DNA of 6,992 bases from Ruminococcaceae bacterium UBA794. Its GTDB lineage: Bacteria > Bacillota > Clostridia > Oscillospirales > Ruminococcaceae. Below are positions 1 through 5,864 of the stretch, one piece after another. The translations under genes and the position numbers were made by a program. Position 1 is the stretch's first letter. The number at the start of each line of letters is the position of its first letter. A model generated the notes under the pieces. That model ran no database searches and was not told the DNA's origin. It saw nothing but the letters and a program-made list of their open reading frames with translations. The stretch lies in NCBI GenBank assembly GCA_002304735.1, contig DBIU01000077.1, positions 1-6,992 on the forward strand. The letters are read 5' to 3'.

Positions 1-1470
1 GAACCGCTGCTTCATGTGGCAGTGTTCCTTGAAATGATTTCCGATAGCCTTGACAATCTGCGGATTTTGCAAACCGAGGTGCAGACCGAGCTGGTGCGCT
101 CAAAATTAAATGTCGACAGGCTTATGCTCCGCCAACAGCATGGCTTTATGAGCGTAATGCCGAGCGGTCGGAATATGTTCCGTGAACAGTTCGAGCGCGT
201 TCTTCCCGCCGGCAGTACCGCGAATCTTTATCCCTTTTCATTTTCCGGCAAGACCGACGAGAACGGTTTCTATCTCGGGCGTGACAAGTTCGGATCGAAC
301 ATTATTGTCGATTTTAATAAGCGCGCCGAAGATAAAACCAATGCGAATACCCTTATACTCGGCAACTCCGGACAGGGCAAATCTTATCTGCTCAAGCTGA
401 TACTGACCAATCTTCGCGAGAGCGGAAAGAATATAATCTGCATAGATCCCGAAATGGAGTACGTCGACTTGACAAAAAATCTCGGCGGCTGCTTTATCGA
501 TCTGATGTCGGGAGAGTATATTATAAATGTACTCGAGCCGAAATCATGGGGCGATGAGCGGGGTGACCCCGCTGTCGATTCCGCGCTTCGCGCGGATGAT
601 GAAAATGTCCCGAAAGCGTTCAGATTTAAGACCAAGCTGTCACAGCATATCAGCTTTCTGCGCGATTTTTTCAGGAGCTACAAGGATTTTTCGGACAGAG
701 AAATCGATACAATCGAATTGCTGTTGATTAAATTATATGAGAAATTTCATATCAGCGACGATACCGATTGGATCAAAATGCAGCCGACCGATTACCCGAT
801 ACTCTCGGATTTTTATGAGCTGATCGAAGCGGAATATAAGGCATTCAATCTGAAAGAGAAAAGCCTTTACACCGCCGAGAACCTGCAGAATATCTGCCTC
901 GGACTGCACTCGATCTGCAAGGGCGCGGAGAGCCAATTCTTTAACGGACACACCAACATCACCGACAGCAGCTTTGTCACATTTGGCGTAAAAGGACTGC
1001 TTCAGGCAAGCAAAAATATCCGCAATGCTCTGCTGTTCAATGTCCTCGCATATATGTCTGAGCAGCTTCTGAGCAGAGGAAATACGGTGGCGAGCATCGA
1101 TGAGTTTTATTTATTTTTGACCAACCTCACGGCGGTCGAGTACATTCGAAACTTCATGAAACGAGTCCGCAAAAAGGAATCCGCCGTAATCCTCGCAAGC
1201 CAGAACATCGAGGACTTTCTCGTGGAAAATGTCCGCGAGCTGACAAAGCCGCTGTTCTCGATTCCGACGCACCACTTCCTGTTCTACCCCGGCACGATTG
1301 AAAAGAAAATCTATATGGATACGCTTCAGGTGGAGGCTTCGGAATACGGGTTGATACAGTTTTCGCAGCGCGGGGTGTGCCTTTACAAATGCGGAAACGA
1401 GCGCTATTGCCTGTGCGTGAAAGCTCCCGATTTCAAGGCGGCGCTGTTCGGAACGGCGGGTGGTCGATAA
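1..1470 (+). CDS. VirB4/TraE-type conjugation ATPase, C-terminal part (5' end outside window)
   Basis: This is the motor ATPase of a conjugative type IV secretion system, acting at the cytoplasmic face of the membrane channel. The frame is open from base 1, so the gene starts upstream; a GTG at 16 is only an in-frame valine, not a believable start. Counting from that codon, a Walker A motif GNSGQGKS is at residues 116-123 (bases 361-384) and a Walker B segment ASIDEF at 359-364 (about 1090-1107). A following ASQN segment (394-397) fits the conserved glutamine motif of VirB4/RecA-like ATPases. The stretch between the motifs includes a helical insert, as usual in this family. The visible 489 or so residues cover the end of the N-terminal domain and the whole ATPase domain; full homologs are longer. 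The stop codon shares its last A with the next start (TAATG at 1468-1472), so the two are likely translationally coupled. It resembles the VirB4 of Tn1549-like elements of Clostridia. Confidence 0.93.
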   Translation, partial: EPLLHVAVFLEMISDSLDNLRILQTEVQTELVRSKLNVDRLMLRQQHGFMSVMPSGRNMFREQFERVLPAGSTANLYPFSFSGKTDENGFYLGRDKFGSNIIVDFNKRAEDKTNANTLILGNSGQGKSYLLKLILTNLRESGKNIICIDPEMEYVDLTKNLGGCFIDLMSGEYIINVLEPKSWGDERGDPAVDSALRADDENVPKAFRFKTKLSQHISFLRDFFRSYKDFSDREIDTIELLLIKLYEKFHISDDTDWIKMQPTDYPILSDFYELIEAEYKAFNLKEKSLYTAENLQNICLGLHSICKGAESQFFNGHTNITDSSFVTFGVKGLLQASKNIRNALLFNVLAYMSEQLLSRGNTVASIDEFYLFLTNLTAVEYIRNFMKRVRKKESAVILASQNIEDFLVENVRELTKPLFSIPTHHFLFYPGTIEKKIYMDTLQVEASEYGLIQFSQRGVCLYKCGNERYCLCVKAPDFKAALFGTAGGR

Positions 1471-2003
1471 TGGCGGTATCACCCGTTTTAATCAAGCTCG
1501 CCGTTACCGCGGCAACCGATAAGCGCACATGGAAAGTGATAGCCGTAATACTCGCGACGCTTTTATTGCCGTTCATTCTGTTGATCGTAATGCTCGCGGG
1601 AATGATTTCGGGAGTCGAATCCGCGAATAATGAGCTGTTCGATTACAGCTTTGCCGGAGCGGCGATTTCCGATAATTTCACCGATGAGCAGCGGGAAGTG
1701 ATCGAAAATATGCGCTCGTGGCTCGGCAAATTGGACGAGGTTATTACCGAAAAAGAAAATGACAAGGAACAAAGCCTTGACGGAAACATGGTCAGGGCCG
1801 CGTTTTATTGTCTGAATTTCGGCGGCGAACTCAATGAGGATTTCGATTACGAAACATTCTGTGAGTGCTTTGACGGACTGACGTTTGAGCAGCTTGAAAC
1901 GGCTCTGCAAGCGGTTTCGGAGAGCTTTCCGGAATACGAGATCACGGGCAGCGAAACCCAATATATCAAAACGGTTTACGATTATTTGAACGGAGGAACA
2001 TAA
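1470..2003 (+). CDS. Membrane-anchored protein resembling the N-terminus of ICE peptidoglycan hydrolases; no catalytic domain
   Basis: The protein has 177 aa. An upstream in-frame start at 1377 lies inside VirB4; the ATG at 1470 is preferred because it overlaps the VirB4 stop and gives the expected N-terminus MAVSPVLIKLAV. A short basic segment is followed by one strong hydrophobic helix at about residues 22-47, then an acidic, probably extracytoplasmic region. In Tn1549-like elements the gene right after virB4 usually encodes a protein beginning in the same way (MAVSPVL, one membrane helix, then a segment with an NN...ISG...R..I..M pattern) that continues into a wall-degrading domain (M23, NlpC/P60 or lysozyme). 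Here the reading frame ends after the connecting region, and no cell-wall hydrolase domain follows in the window. It may be a naturally short structural variant (a VirB8-like or scaffold role is possible) or a truncated remnant. Its own ribosome site is weak, so coupling to virB4 is likely. The family link is from memory; the membrane helix is clear. Confidence 0.7.
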   Translation: MAVSPVLIKLAVTAATDKRTWKVIAVILATLLLPFILLIVMLAGMISGVESANNELFDYSFAGAAISDNFTDEQREVIENMRSWLGKLDEVITEKENDKEQSLDGNMVRAAFYCLNFGGELNEDFDYETFCECFDGLTFEQLETALQAVSESFPEYEITGSETQYIKTVYDYLNGGT

Positions 2004-2176
2004 TGGCTGAATTTGATTACGACAGCAAAAAGTATGTCGGCGCGACCGCGGAGGACTGCAAGGTAATCCACCTTGCGCTCTCCGAGGGAAAGGCGCTGAC
2101 AATAGACGACAGCGGGCGCGTTCACGACGACACAGGACGGTGGATCGCGGATGGAAAGGAGCGGAATAATGTTTGA
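2003..2176 (+). CDS. Small hypothetical protein, 57 aa
   Basis: I do not recognise this small protein. It starts MAEFDYDSKKYVGATAEDC and ends GKERNNV. The case for a real gene is positional. A GGAGG ribosome site at 1992-1996 lies 6 nt before the ATG, and the ATG shares its A with the upstream stop (TAATG at 2001-2005). The stop overlaps the start of the next gene by 8 nt. It fills the otherwise empty gap between two genes of the operon. The sequence is hydrophilic and acidic with no membrane helix or signal peptide. One cysteine is present (C19). The segment LTIDDSGRVHDDTGRWI looks like a short beta-hairpin pattern, but no function follows from that. It is below common gene-finder length cut-offs and easily missed. 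Confidence 0.7.
   Translation: MAEFDYDSKKYVGATAEDCKVIHLALSEGKALTIDDSGRVHDDTGRWIADGKERNNV
2155..2161 (+). promoter_or_regulatory. Ribosome binding site fixing the ArdA-like start
   Basis: AAAGGAG, 7 nt before the ATG at 2169. An in-frame ATG at 2151 would overlap this site and leave it unused, so 2169 is the better start. Confidence 0.8.
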
Positions 2177-3350
2177 AATAGCAATAAATGAACTTGGCAG
2201 CGAGGTCGATAAGACGGCGTATGTTATGCTGCCCGCAAATAAAAATGCGGTTATCGACGCAATGGACAGGGATAAAGTATTCGGGGAAACGTTTGTGCGC
2301 ATTGAAAGATGCGACAAGTTTCCCGAGCTGAACGGCTTTGAATTTTCGGAAGAACCGACGCTTGACGAGCTGAATTTTCTCGCGAAAAGGCTTGAAGAAA
2401 TAAGCGGGGATACTTCCGAGAAATACGCTTACAGAGCGCTTTTACGCAAGCCGATGGACACTATCGGCGAGGCGATAAACCGCACGTATAATCTTCAAAC
2501 GATACCCGTTTATCCGTGTAAAAATGTGTACGCTTACGGCGAGATCGTGCTGGAAAATGAAATGCTTGAAGAACTCGACGACATTCCCGACGAGGTGTAC
2601 GAATGGCTCGATCCCGACAAGGTTGGACGGGCAATGGCAGACCGTGAGGGCGGCGTTTTCATTGACGGATATTACGTTGTCGCAAACTCTTACGAACCTG
2701 CTCTCGTATATGACGAGGAGCTTCCCGAGCCGCAGGAGGATTGGGTTTTCAGGCTCGAGATTGCGGGCGTTCCCGATAAGCCGGAGGACATTTCCAAAAT
2801 GAAAACGGAAATATTAACGCTCCCTATCGATGAGAAATATATGCGAAAAATCGCGGAGCAGCTCGGCGAAAAATATATTGGCGACTGCAATATTATGAAA
2901 TTTGAATCGGCGATACCGCAGATAAACGATTCGGCAATAGAGAGCGCGGAGGACGTCTTTTTGCTGAATGAAATTGCGGAAAAATATTCGGATTTAAGCC
3001 GCGAGGACGCTGCGAAATGCAAGGCTGTTCTCCAAAACGAAGCTTGGAAAAGTCTTGATGAAGCCGAGAATATTCTGAAAAATCTCGACGGTTATGATTT
3101 CGATATATCGGTAACGGACACTTCGGATTTCGGAAGAAAATATCTGTCCGAAATGCTGCCGCCCGACTTCGACAGATCGCTTTTGGAGGGCGTTAACGCC
3201 TCGGAATTTGCCGGAAATGTTCTTCGCGCCAACGGCGGTATGCTCACATCTTACGGTGCGGTTTCGGGGTACGGCGGTCATATTTATTCGATGATTGAGG
3301 CTCCGCAGCAGGAGCAGGAAAGCAGCTTTGAGATGGGAGGCATTTCGTGA
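2169..3350 (+). CDS. ArdA-like antirestriction protein with two tandem repeats
   Basis: This 393-aa, strongly acidic, soluble protein matches a family in clostridial conjugative elements usually annotated as antirestriction protein ArdA. Such proteins mimic DNA and block type I restriction enzymes in the new host. The sequence shows two copies of one module, at about residues 2-172 and 192-370. Landmarks repeat in order and with nearly equal spacing: LP (21-22 and 218-219), LNFLA/LNEIA (68-72 and 266-270), a Y/FG..(V/Y)L.EML segment (123-133 and 321-330), and a G......GG(V/M) block (GG at 161-162 and 356-357) ending in Y.V or YGAV. The ATG at 2169 has an AAAGGAG site 7 nt upstream. The gene overlaps the 57-aa gene by 8 nt and the next gene by 4 nt (GTGA). 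Family membership is fairly likely. Actual antirestriction activity is inference: the similarity to classical ArdA is mainly in the LN.LA region and the overall acidity. Confidence 0.7.
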   Translation: MFEIAINELGSEVDKTAYVMLPANKNAVIDAMDRDKVFGETFVRIERCDKFPELNGFEFSEEPTLDELNFLAKRLEEISGDTSEKYAYRALLRKPMDTIGEAINRTYNLQTIPVYPCKNVYAYGEIVLENEMLEELDDIPDEVYEWLDPDKVGRAMADREGGVFIDGYYVVANSYEPALVYDEELPEPQEDWVFRLEIAGVPDKPEDISKMKTEILTLPIDEKYMRKIAEQLGEKYIGDCNIMKFESAIPQINDSAIESAEDVFLLNEIAEKYSDLSREDAAKCKAVLQNEAWKSLDEAENILKNLDGYDFDISVTDTSDFGRKYLSEMLPPDFDRSLLEGVNASEFAGNVLRANGGMLTSYGAVSGYGGHIYSMIEAPQQEQESSFEMGGIS

Positions 3351-3793
3351 AATATCAAATAAAATGCGCCGAGCCGGAACAGCAGTCCATGTTCTATTCG
3401 GACTGCGAACCCGCTCTGCGGAACGCCTGCGTAGGTCATGTAAGAATGGATTTCGGCGGCGGGAACGAGTTTTATTCGTCATGGTGGAGCAACCGCAATG
3501 ACTTGAATACCAAGCAATTCCGCAACGAATTGGACGATGTCATAAACGAGCTGCGCGGCGGATTACTGAAAGACAGGAACGGAATGCAGTGCTATTGCAG
3601 CTGTCATCAGAGCCTTAATGTAAATGAAAGCTACGGCTTTTCCGTGGAAACCGATGACCGCCTTTTTCTCCTTCGATGTCGCCCCGAGCGCGGCAATTAT
3701 GACTGTTATTGCTACTGCTACGACAAGCACGAATTGCAGCTTGCACAATCGCAGGAGCAGGACGAGTCGCAGTCACCGGAGATGTCGTTATGA
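3347..3793 (+). CDS. Conserved hypothetical cysteine-rich protein of Tn1549-like elements, 148 aa
   Basis: The function is unknown. The start is a GTG overlapping the previous stop (GTGA), with GGGAGG at 3335-3340 and 6 nt spacing. The N-terminal half carries a pattern I recall from small proteins encoded beside the ArdA-like gene in related elements: KYQIKCAEPE, EPALRNACVGHVRMDFG, then EFYSSWW and a stretch of the type FR.ELDDVINELR. The C-terminal half is unusually rich in cysteine: C82, C84, C86-H87 (CYCSCH), C111, and C120, C122, C124 (DCYCYCYDKH), ten cysteines in 148 residues. These two clusters could bind a metal ion, though homologs as I remember them do not keep every cysteine. No signal peptide or membrane helix is present. 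The last 20 residues are polar (Q/E/S-rich) and probably disordered. The stop overlaps the next start by 4 nt (ATGA). Confidence 0.75.
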   Translation: MKYQIKCAEPEQQSMFYSDCEPALRNACVGHVRMDFGGGNEFYSSWWSNRNDLNTKQFRNELDDVINELRGGLLKDRNGMQCYCSCHQSLNVNESYGFSVETDDRLFLLRCRPERGNYDCYCYCYDKHELQLAQSQEQDESQSPEMSL

Positions 3794-4455
3794 GCAAGCG
3801 CGGACAGCAAACCGACTGCGCCGTGGAGCTTGAAAAAGAGTATGCCCGATGGGATGAGGTATTCACCAAAGGCGGCTCCGATCCGTTCTGGAGCGACGGG
3901 GTTAATCTCGAATTGATCCGAAATCGTATTCTCTATTACAAAGAACAGCTTGCAAAGCAGGAGAACTCACTGTTCGGATTGCCCGATATTTATTATCGGG
4001 AAACGCCGCCCGAGGTGGATAGTGATTACATGGCGCGCCCCGACGAAATCCGCGAAAACGCGCGGAAAGCGCTGGAGATTATCGACGCGGACGAGAATTT
4101 GAAATTCGTTCGGGGGCAAGCGCCAAGCCTTTCGGAAACGCAATATAAGCAGTTTTGTATCGCCGCTGTTATCAATTACGCGGAGAATCTGCGGCGCGCT
4201 ATCGCGGCGGACGACCTCGTAATTATGCGGCGGTACGAACACCCCGACAGCTATCTCGAGAGCTTTGAAAGCGCGGCTATGAGGATACGCGATCCAGATT
4301 GTACGCGGCGGATCAACGATAATCTTACCGTCTGTGATCCCGAAAACGATGAGGAAATCGGGGAGGATTTTGATGAGGACTGCTCCGAAACGGAACAGTC
4401 CGAGGACGTTGAAATCTCCGAACCCGAGGAAGATTTTCAGCTTCGATTATTTTAA
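3790..4455 (+). CDS. Conserved hypothetical acidic protein ending in a clamp-binding-like QLRLF
   Basis: The protein has 221 aa. The ATG at 3790 overlaps the upstream stop (ATGA) and has GGAG at 3778-3781; the longer reading from 3709 would lie inside the previous gene. The N-terminal two thirds are helical and contain conserved-looking blocks seen in unnamed proteins of related elements: GGSDPFWSDG (28-37), LIRNRILYYK (42-51), a YYRE.PPEVD.DYMARPDEIRE block (68-89) and a MRRYEHPDSYLESF segment (146-159). From about residue 182 to 215 the chain is almost wholly acidic (Asp/Glu with Ser), likely disordered. It then ends exactly in QLRLF (217-221), close to the QL(S/D)LF peptide by which many proteins bind the bacterial DNA polymerase sliding clamp. 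No enzyme motif was found. A role in handling replicating or incoming DNA is a guess from the tail and from the antirestriction gene nearby. Confidence 0.78.
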   Translation: MSKRGQQTDCAVELEKEYARWDEVFTKGGSDPFWSDGVNLELIRNRILYYKEQLAKQENSLFGLPDIYYRETPPEVDSDYMARPDEIRENARKALEIIDADENLKFVRGQAPSLSETQYKQFCIAAVINYAENLRRAIAADDLVIMRRYEHPDSYLESFESAAMRIRDPDCTRRINDNLTVCDPENDEEIGEDFDEDCSETEQSEDVEISEPEEDFQLRLF

Positions 4456-4460
4456 TTTTG

Positions 4461-4467
4461 AAAGGAG
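4461..4467 (+). promoter_or_regulatory. Ribosome binding site deciding the DUF3846 start
   Basis: AAAGGAG lies 8 nt before the ATG at 4476. The TTG at 4458 and ATG at 4470 in the same frame are upstream of or too close to this site, so 4476 is chosen. Confidence 0.8.
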
Positions 4468-4475
4468 AAATGCCC

Positions 4476-4832
4476 ATGAAGGTAGTTATGGTAGAGCCTA
4501 ACAAACCCGCATACGCGACGGAGATTGGCGACGATTATAAGTCGATTCATGACGCGGTCGGCGGCTTGATTGAGCCGATATATTTCCTCGATGAGCAAGG
4601 CGTGGTAATGGTCGGAAATGAGGAAGCCAAGATCATTGGTCTGGAGGGAAATCGCCGTTTCCCCGAGGGGATTGTCGCCGGACCGTTCCTCATTTGCGGC
4701 GACAACGGCGAGGATTTCTGCTCCCTGTCGGACGAACAGTGTGCAAAATATGTGGAGATGTTTTCGCAGCCGCACACGATCACGCAGGACGAGGTGGAGC
4801 AGGATATGAAGATTGAAATTTCATTCTTTTAG
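4476..4832 (+). CDS. DUF3846 domain protein, 118 aa
   Basis: The protein begins MKVVMVEPNKPAYATEI and continues with the features I associate with DUF3846. These are an N-terminal V.VEP strand, a LIEPIYF segment (31-37), a VGNEEAKIIGL.GNRR block (46-61), an IVAGPFLICG strand (66-75) and an EDFCSLSDEQ segment (79-88) leading into a final helix. The family is common in mobile elements and phages of Firmicutes and Actinobacteria; its biochemical role is not established. The domain spans almost the whole protein, so it looks complete. The final 18 residues (about 101-118) are an extra polar tail ending KIEISFF. It follows the 221-aa gene after 20 nt and precedes the next gene by 12 nt, so it belongs to the same transcript. 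Confidence 0.85.
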   Translation: MKVVMVEPNKPAYATEIGDDYKSIHDAVGGLIEPIYFLDEQGVVMVGNEEAKIIGLEGNRRFPEGIVAGPFLICGDNGEDFCSLSDEQCAKYVEMFSQPHTITQDEVEQDMKIEISFF

Positions 4833-4844
4833 GAGGCGGTTGCT

Positions 4845-5072
4845 ATGAAAAACACGGTAAATATTGCGCTTGACGATGTGAAAATCTCCGCGCTGAGAAT
4901 GTATCTCTCGGAGAAAAAGACCTCGCTCGACGAGCAGCTTACCCGATATGCCGAGCAGCTCTACGGCAAGATCGTGCCGCAGAACGTGCGCGATTTTATC
5001 GACATGACCGAAAAGCAGCAGGCCGCCAAAAAGCCGAAATCCGCTACAGCGAAACCGACCAATCAACCGTGA
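4845..5072 (+). CDS. DUF6103-like small protein, possible ribbon-helix-helix fold, 75 aa
   Basis: The gene has an excellent AGGAGG site at 4831-4836, 8 nt before the ATG, and the site overlaps the preceding stop codon. The protein opens with a short strand (TVNIALDD, 4-11), then a helix (KISALRMYLSEKK, 13-25), a second helix (SLDEQLTRYAEQLYGKIVP, 27-45), and a VRDFIDM segment (48-54). A basic, Ala/Lys/Pro-rich tail (60-75) ends it. The strand-helix-helix order and size fit a ribbon-helix-helix DNA-binding fold. The sequence matches my memory of DUF6103 proteins of clostridial conjugative elements (pattern V.FDDEKL.AL..Y......DEL...L..LY...VP..VR.F). DNA binding is inferred, not known. It is the last gene of the packed operon, before a 256-nt non-coding stretch. 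Confidence 0.75.
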   Translation: MKNTVNIALDDVKISALRMYLSEKKTSLDEQLTRYAEQLYGKIVPQNVRDFIDMTEKQQAAKKPKSATAKPTNQP

Positions 5073-5084
5073 CCGATTTTGGGG

Positions 5085-5109
5085 CGGCTGTGTCGAGCCG
5101 TGTGCGGCT
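5085..5109 (+). repeat. Competing inverted repeats CGGCT / AGCCG / CGGCT
   Basis: AGCCG at 5096-5100 can pair with CGGCT at 5085-5089 (6-nt loop) or with CGGCT at 5105-5109 (4-nt loop), but not with both. The two hairpins therefore exclude each other. They start only 12 nt after the DUF6103-like stop codon. Confidence 0.6.
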
Positions 5110-5171
5110 TTGGCACAAAGGTAGGGTAGTTTTACCTCCGCGCAGTTCTCGGGCAAATTCGGGGCGATTTT

Positions 5172-5197
5172 CGCAGAGTTGGCGAAACGGCTCTGCG
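5172..5197 (+). repeat. Hairpin, 10-bp stem with 6-nt loop
   Basis: CGCAGAGTTG (5172-5181) pairs with CGGCTCTGCG (5188-5197) around GCGAAA. Two of the ten pairs are G-U, so the stem is stronger as RNA (plus-strand transcript) than as DNA. Confidence 0.65.
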
Positions 5198-5243
5198 GCC
5201 GAGTCGGGAGCGAGGCGGAGATATTATTTTGATGCAAGTTAAA

Positions 5244-5262
5244 GGCTCGGCGTTGCCGAGCC
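5244..5262. repeat. Perfect inverted repeat, 8-bp stem with 3-nt loop
   Basis: GGCTCGGC and GCCGAGCC flank GTT. The stem is GC-rich and very stable but has no following T-run. It may serve as an attenuator-like RNA hairpin, a protein site, or part of a transfer origin. Confidence 0.75.
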
Positions 5263-5269
5263 GATTACA

Positions 5270-5290
5270 GCGACGGGCAAAGCCCGCCGC
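5270..5290. repeat. Near-perfect inverted repeat, 9-bp stem with 3-nt loop
   Basis: GCGACGGGC and GCCCGCCGC flank AAA, with one mismatch. It sits 7 nt after the previous hairpin and about 23 nt before the ribosome site of the next gene, so it could influence that gene's expression. Confidence 0.7.
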
Positions 5291-5328
5291 AATCACGATT
5301 GTTGGCATTTACGGAAAGGGGTTGTAAA

Positions 5329-5796
5329 ATGGGAAAAACCAAAAATTCGGAGTTGCAAGGTCCGAAAAATAAGGCGGTTGAGGGAAACAGCGAGGGGTTC
5401 TCGAATAAAATAAAGTTCCCCTTGTGGCTATATCCTCAAACAATGGAGGAAGTAAATTACCGTTTCGAGAGCGATAACTGCGGCTCTCGCAGCGAGTTTA
5501 TTGAGAAGGCTGTAAATTTTTATATCGGCTATCTCAAGCAGGAAAAGAACGTGAATTATCTTTCGCCGAGAATTACTTCTTCGGTCGAAGCGGTAATAAA
5601 CGGAACGGAGCAGCGCATCAACCGAAATCTTTTCAAGATCGCCGTGGAGCTTGGAAAAATCGCTCACACTCTCGCCGCAGCGAATGAAGTGGACGAGGAT
5701 ACACTCCGCGAGCTGCACGCAATGTGTGTTGACGAGGTGCGGCACATCAATGGCGTTATAAATTTCGAGCGTGCGGTGAAGTTTCAGAATGAATAG
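5329..5796 (+). CDS. Ribbon-helix-helix DNA-binding protein of a conjugative element, 155 aa
   Basis: The ATG at 5329 has an AAGGGG site at 5316-5321 with 7 nt spacing; the longer frame from 5299 would place the start ahead of that site. Residues 1-25 are polar and basic. The core at about 26-70 has a strand (NKIKFPLWLYP), a helix (TMEEVNYRFESDN), and a second helix after a CGSRSEFIEKAVNFYIGYL segment (51-69). The S-R-S-E-F-I-E-K-A pattern is typical of ribbon-helix-helix proteins. A C-terminal helical region follows, with LFKIAVELGKIAHTLA (101-116) and a VRHINGVINFERAVKFQ end. I recall close relatives beside the relaxase genes of Tn1549-like elements, where an accessory role in DNA processing at the transfer origin, or self-regulation, would be expected. 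The relaxase itself is not in this window: the next gene is a convergent recombinase, so the usual neighbourhood seems altered or ends here. Confidence 0.8.
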   Translation: MGKTKNSELQGPKNKAVEGNSEGFSNKIKFPLWLYPQTMEEVNYRFESDNCGSRSEFIEKAVNFYIGYLKQEKNVNYLSPRITSSVEAVINGTEQRINRNLFKIAVELGKIAHTLAAANEVDEDTLRELHAMCVDEVRHINGVINFERAVKFQNE

Positions 5797-5864
5797 CTGT
5801 CTTAGGTAATGTTTTTTGTCTGCATATGAATTTTAAATCCAAATGCGTACAAAGACTGAAATAG
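5797..5864. other. Convergent intergenic gap between the operon and the recombinase
   Basis: This 68-nt AT-rich gap lies between two convergent genes. I see no classical terminator hairpin with a T-run for either strand. A weak inverted repeat, GCATATG (5822-5828) and CAAATGC (5840-5846) with one mismatch, is present. Base composition changes here from the more GC-rich operon to AT-rich DNA. Confidence 0.4.

Larger units (their letters stand above)
5073..5328. other. Non-coding region with several inverted repeats (candidate transfer origin or leader)
   Basis: No open frame here looks coding. The stretch holds at least five inverted repeats: two mutually exclusive small stems at 5085-5109, AGGTA/TACCT at 5119-5137, a 10-bp stem at 5172-5197, a perfect 8-bp stem at 5244-5262, and a 9-bp stem with one mismatch at 5270-5290. 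CTCGG (5148-5152) can also pair with CCGAG (5199-5203), enclosing the third hairpin. None is followed by a run of T, so these are not ordinary intrinsic terminators. No good sigma-A promoter was found; TATTAT at 5222-5227 lacks a -35 partner. It lies between two genes for probable ribbon-helix-helix proteins. In related elements, hairpin-rich DNA beside such genes is where a transfer origin would be expected; that assignment is inference, and no relaxase gene is visible. Confidence 0.55.

Noticed and set aside
1377..1469. Longer N-terminus for the 177-aa protein, starting inside virB4
   Set aside because: The extra 31 residues are VirB4 codons in another frame, and the ATG at 1470 gives the expected membrane-anchor start.
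1111..2317. Long minus-strand open frames opposite virB4 and the following genes
   Set aside because: They lack ribosome sites and recognisable domains and lie opposite strongly supported genes; they are shadow frames.
4800..4806. Minus-strand TATCCTG, matching the IncP-type nick-site core
   Set aside because: It is a 7-nt match inside the coding sequence of the DUF3846 gene with no adjoining inverted repeat; a chance hit is likely.
5244..5290. Rho-independent terminator from the two GC-rich hairpins
   Set aside because: Neither stem is followed by a T-run; the sequence after them leads directly to the next gene's ribosome site.
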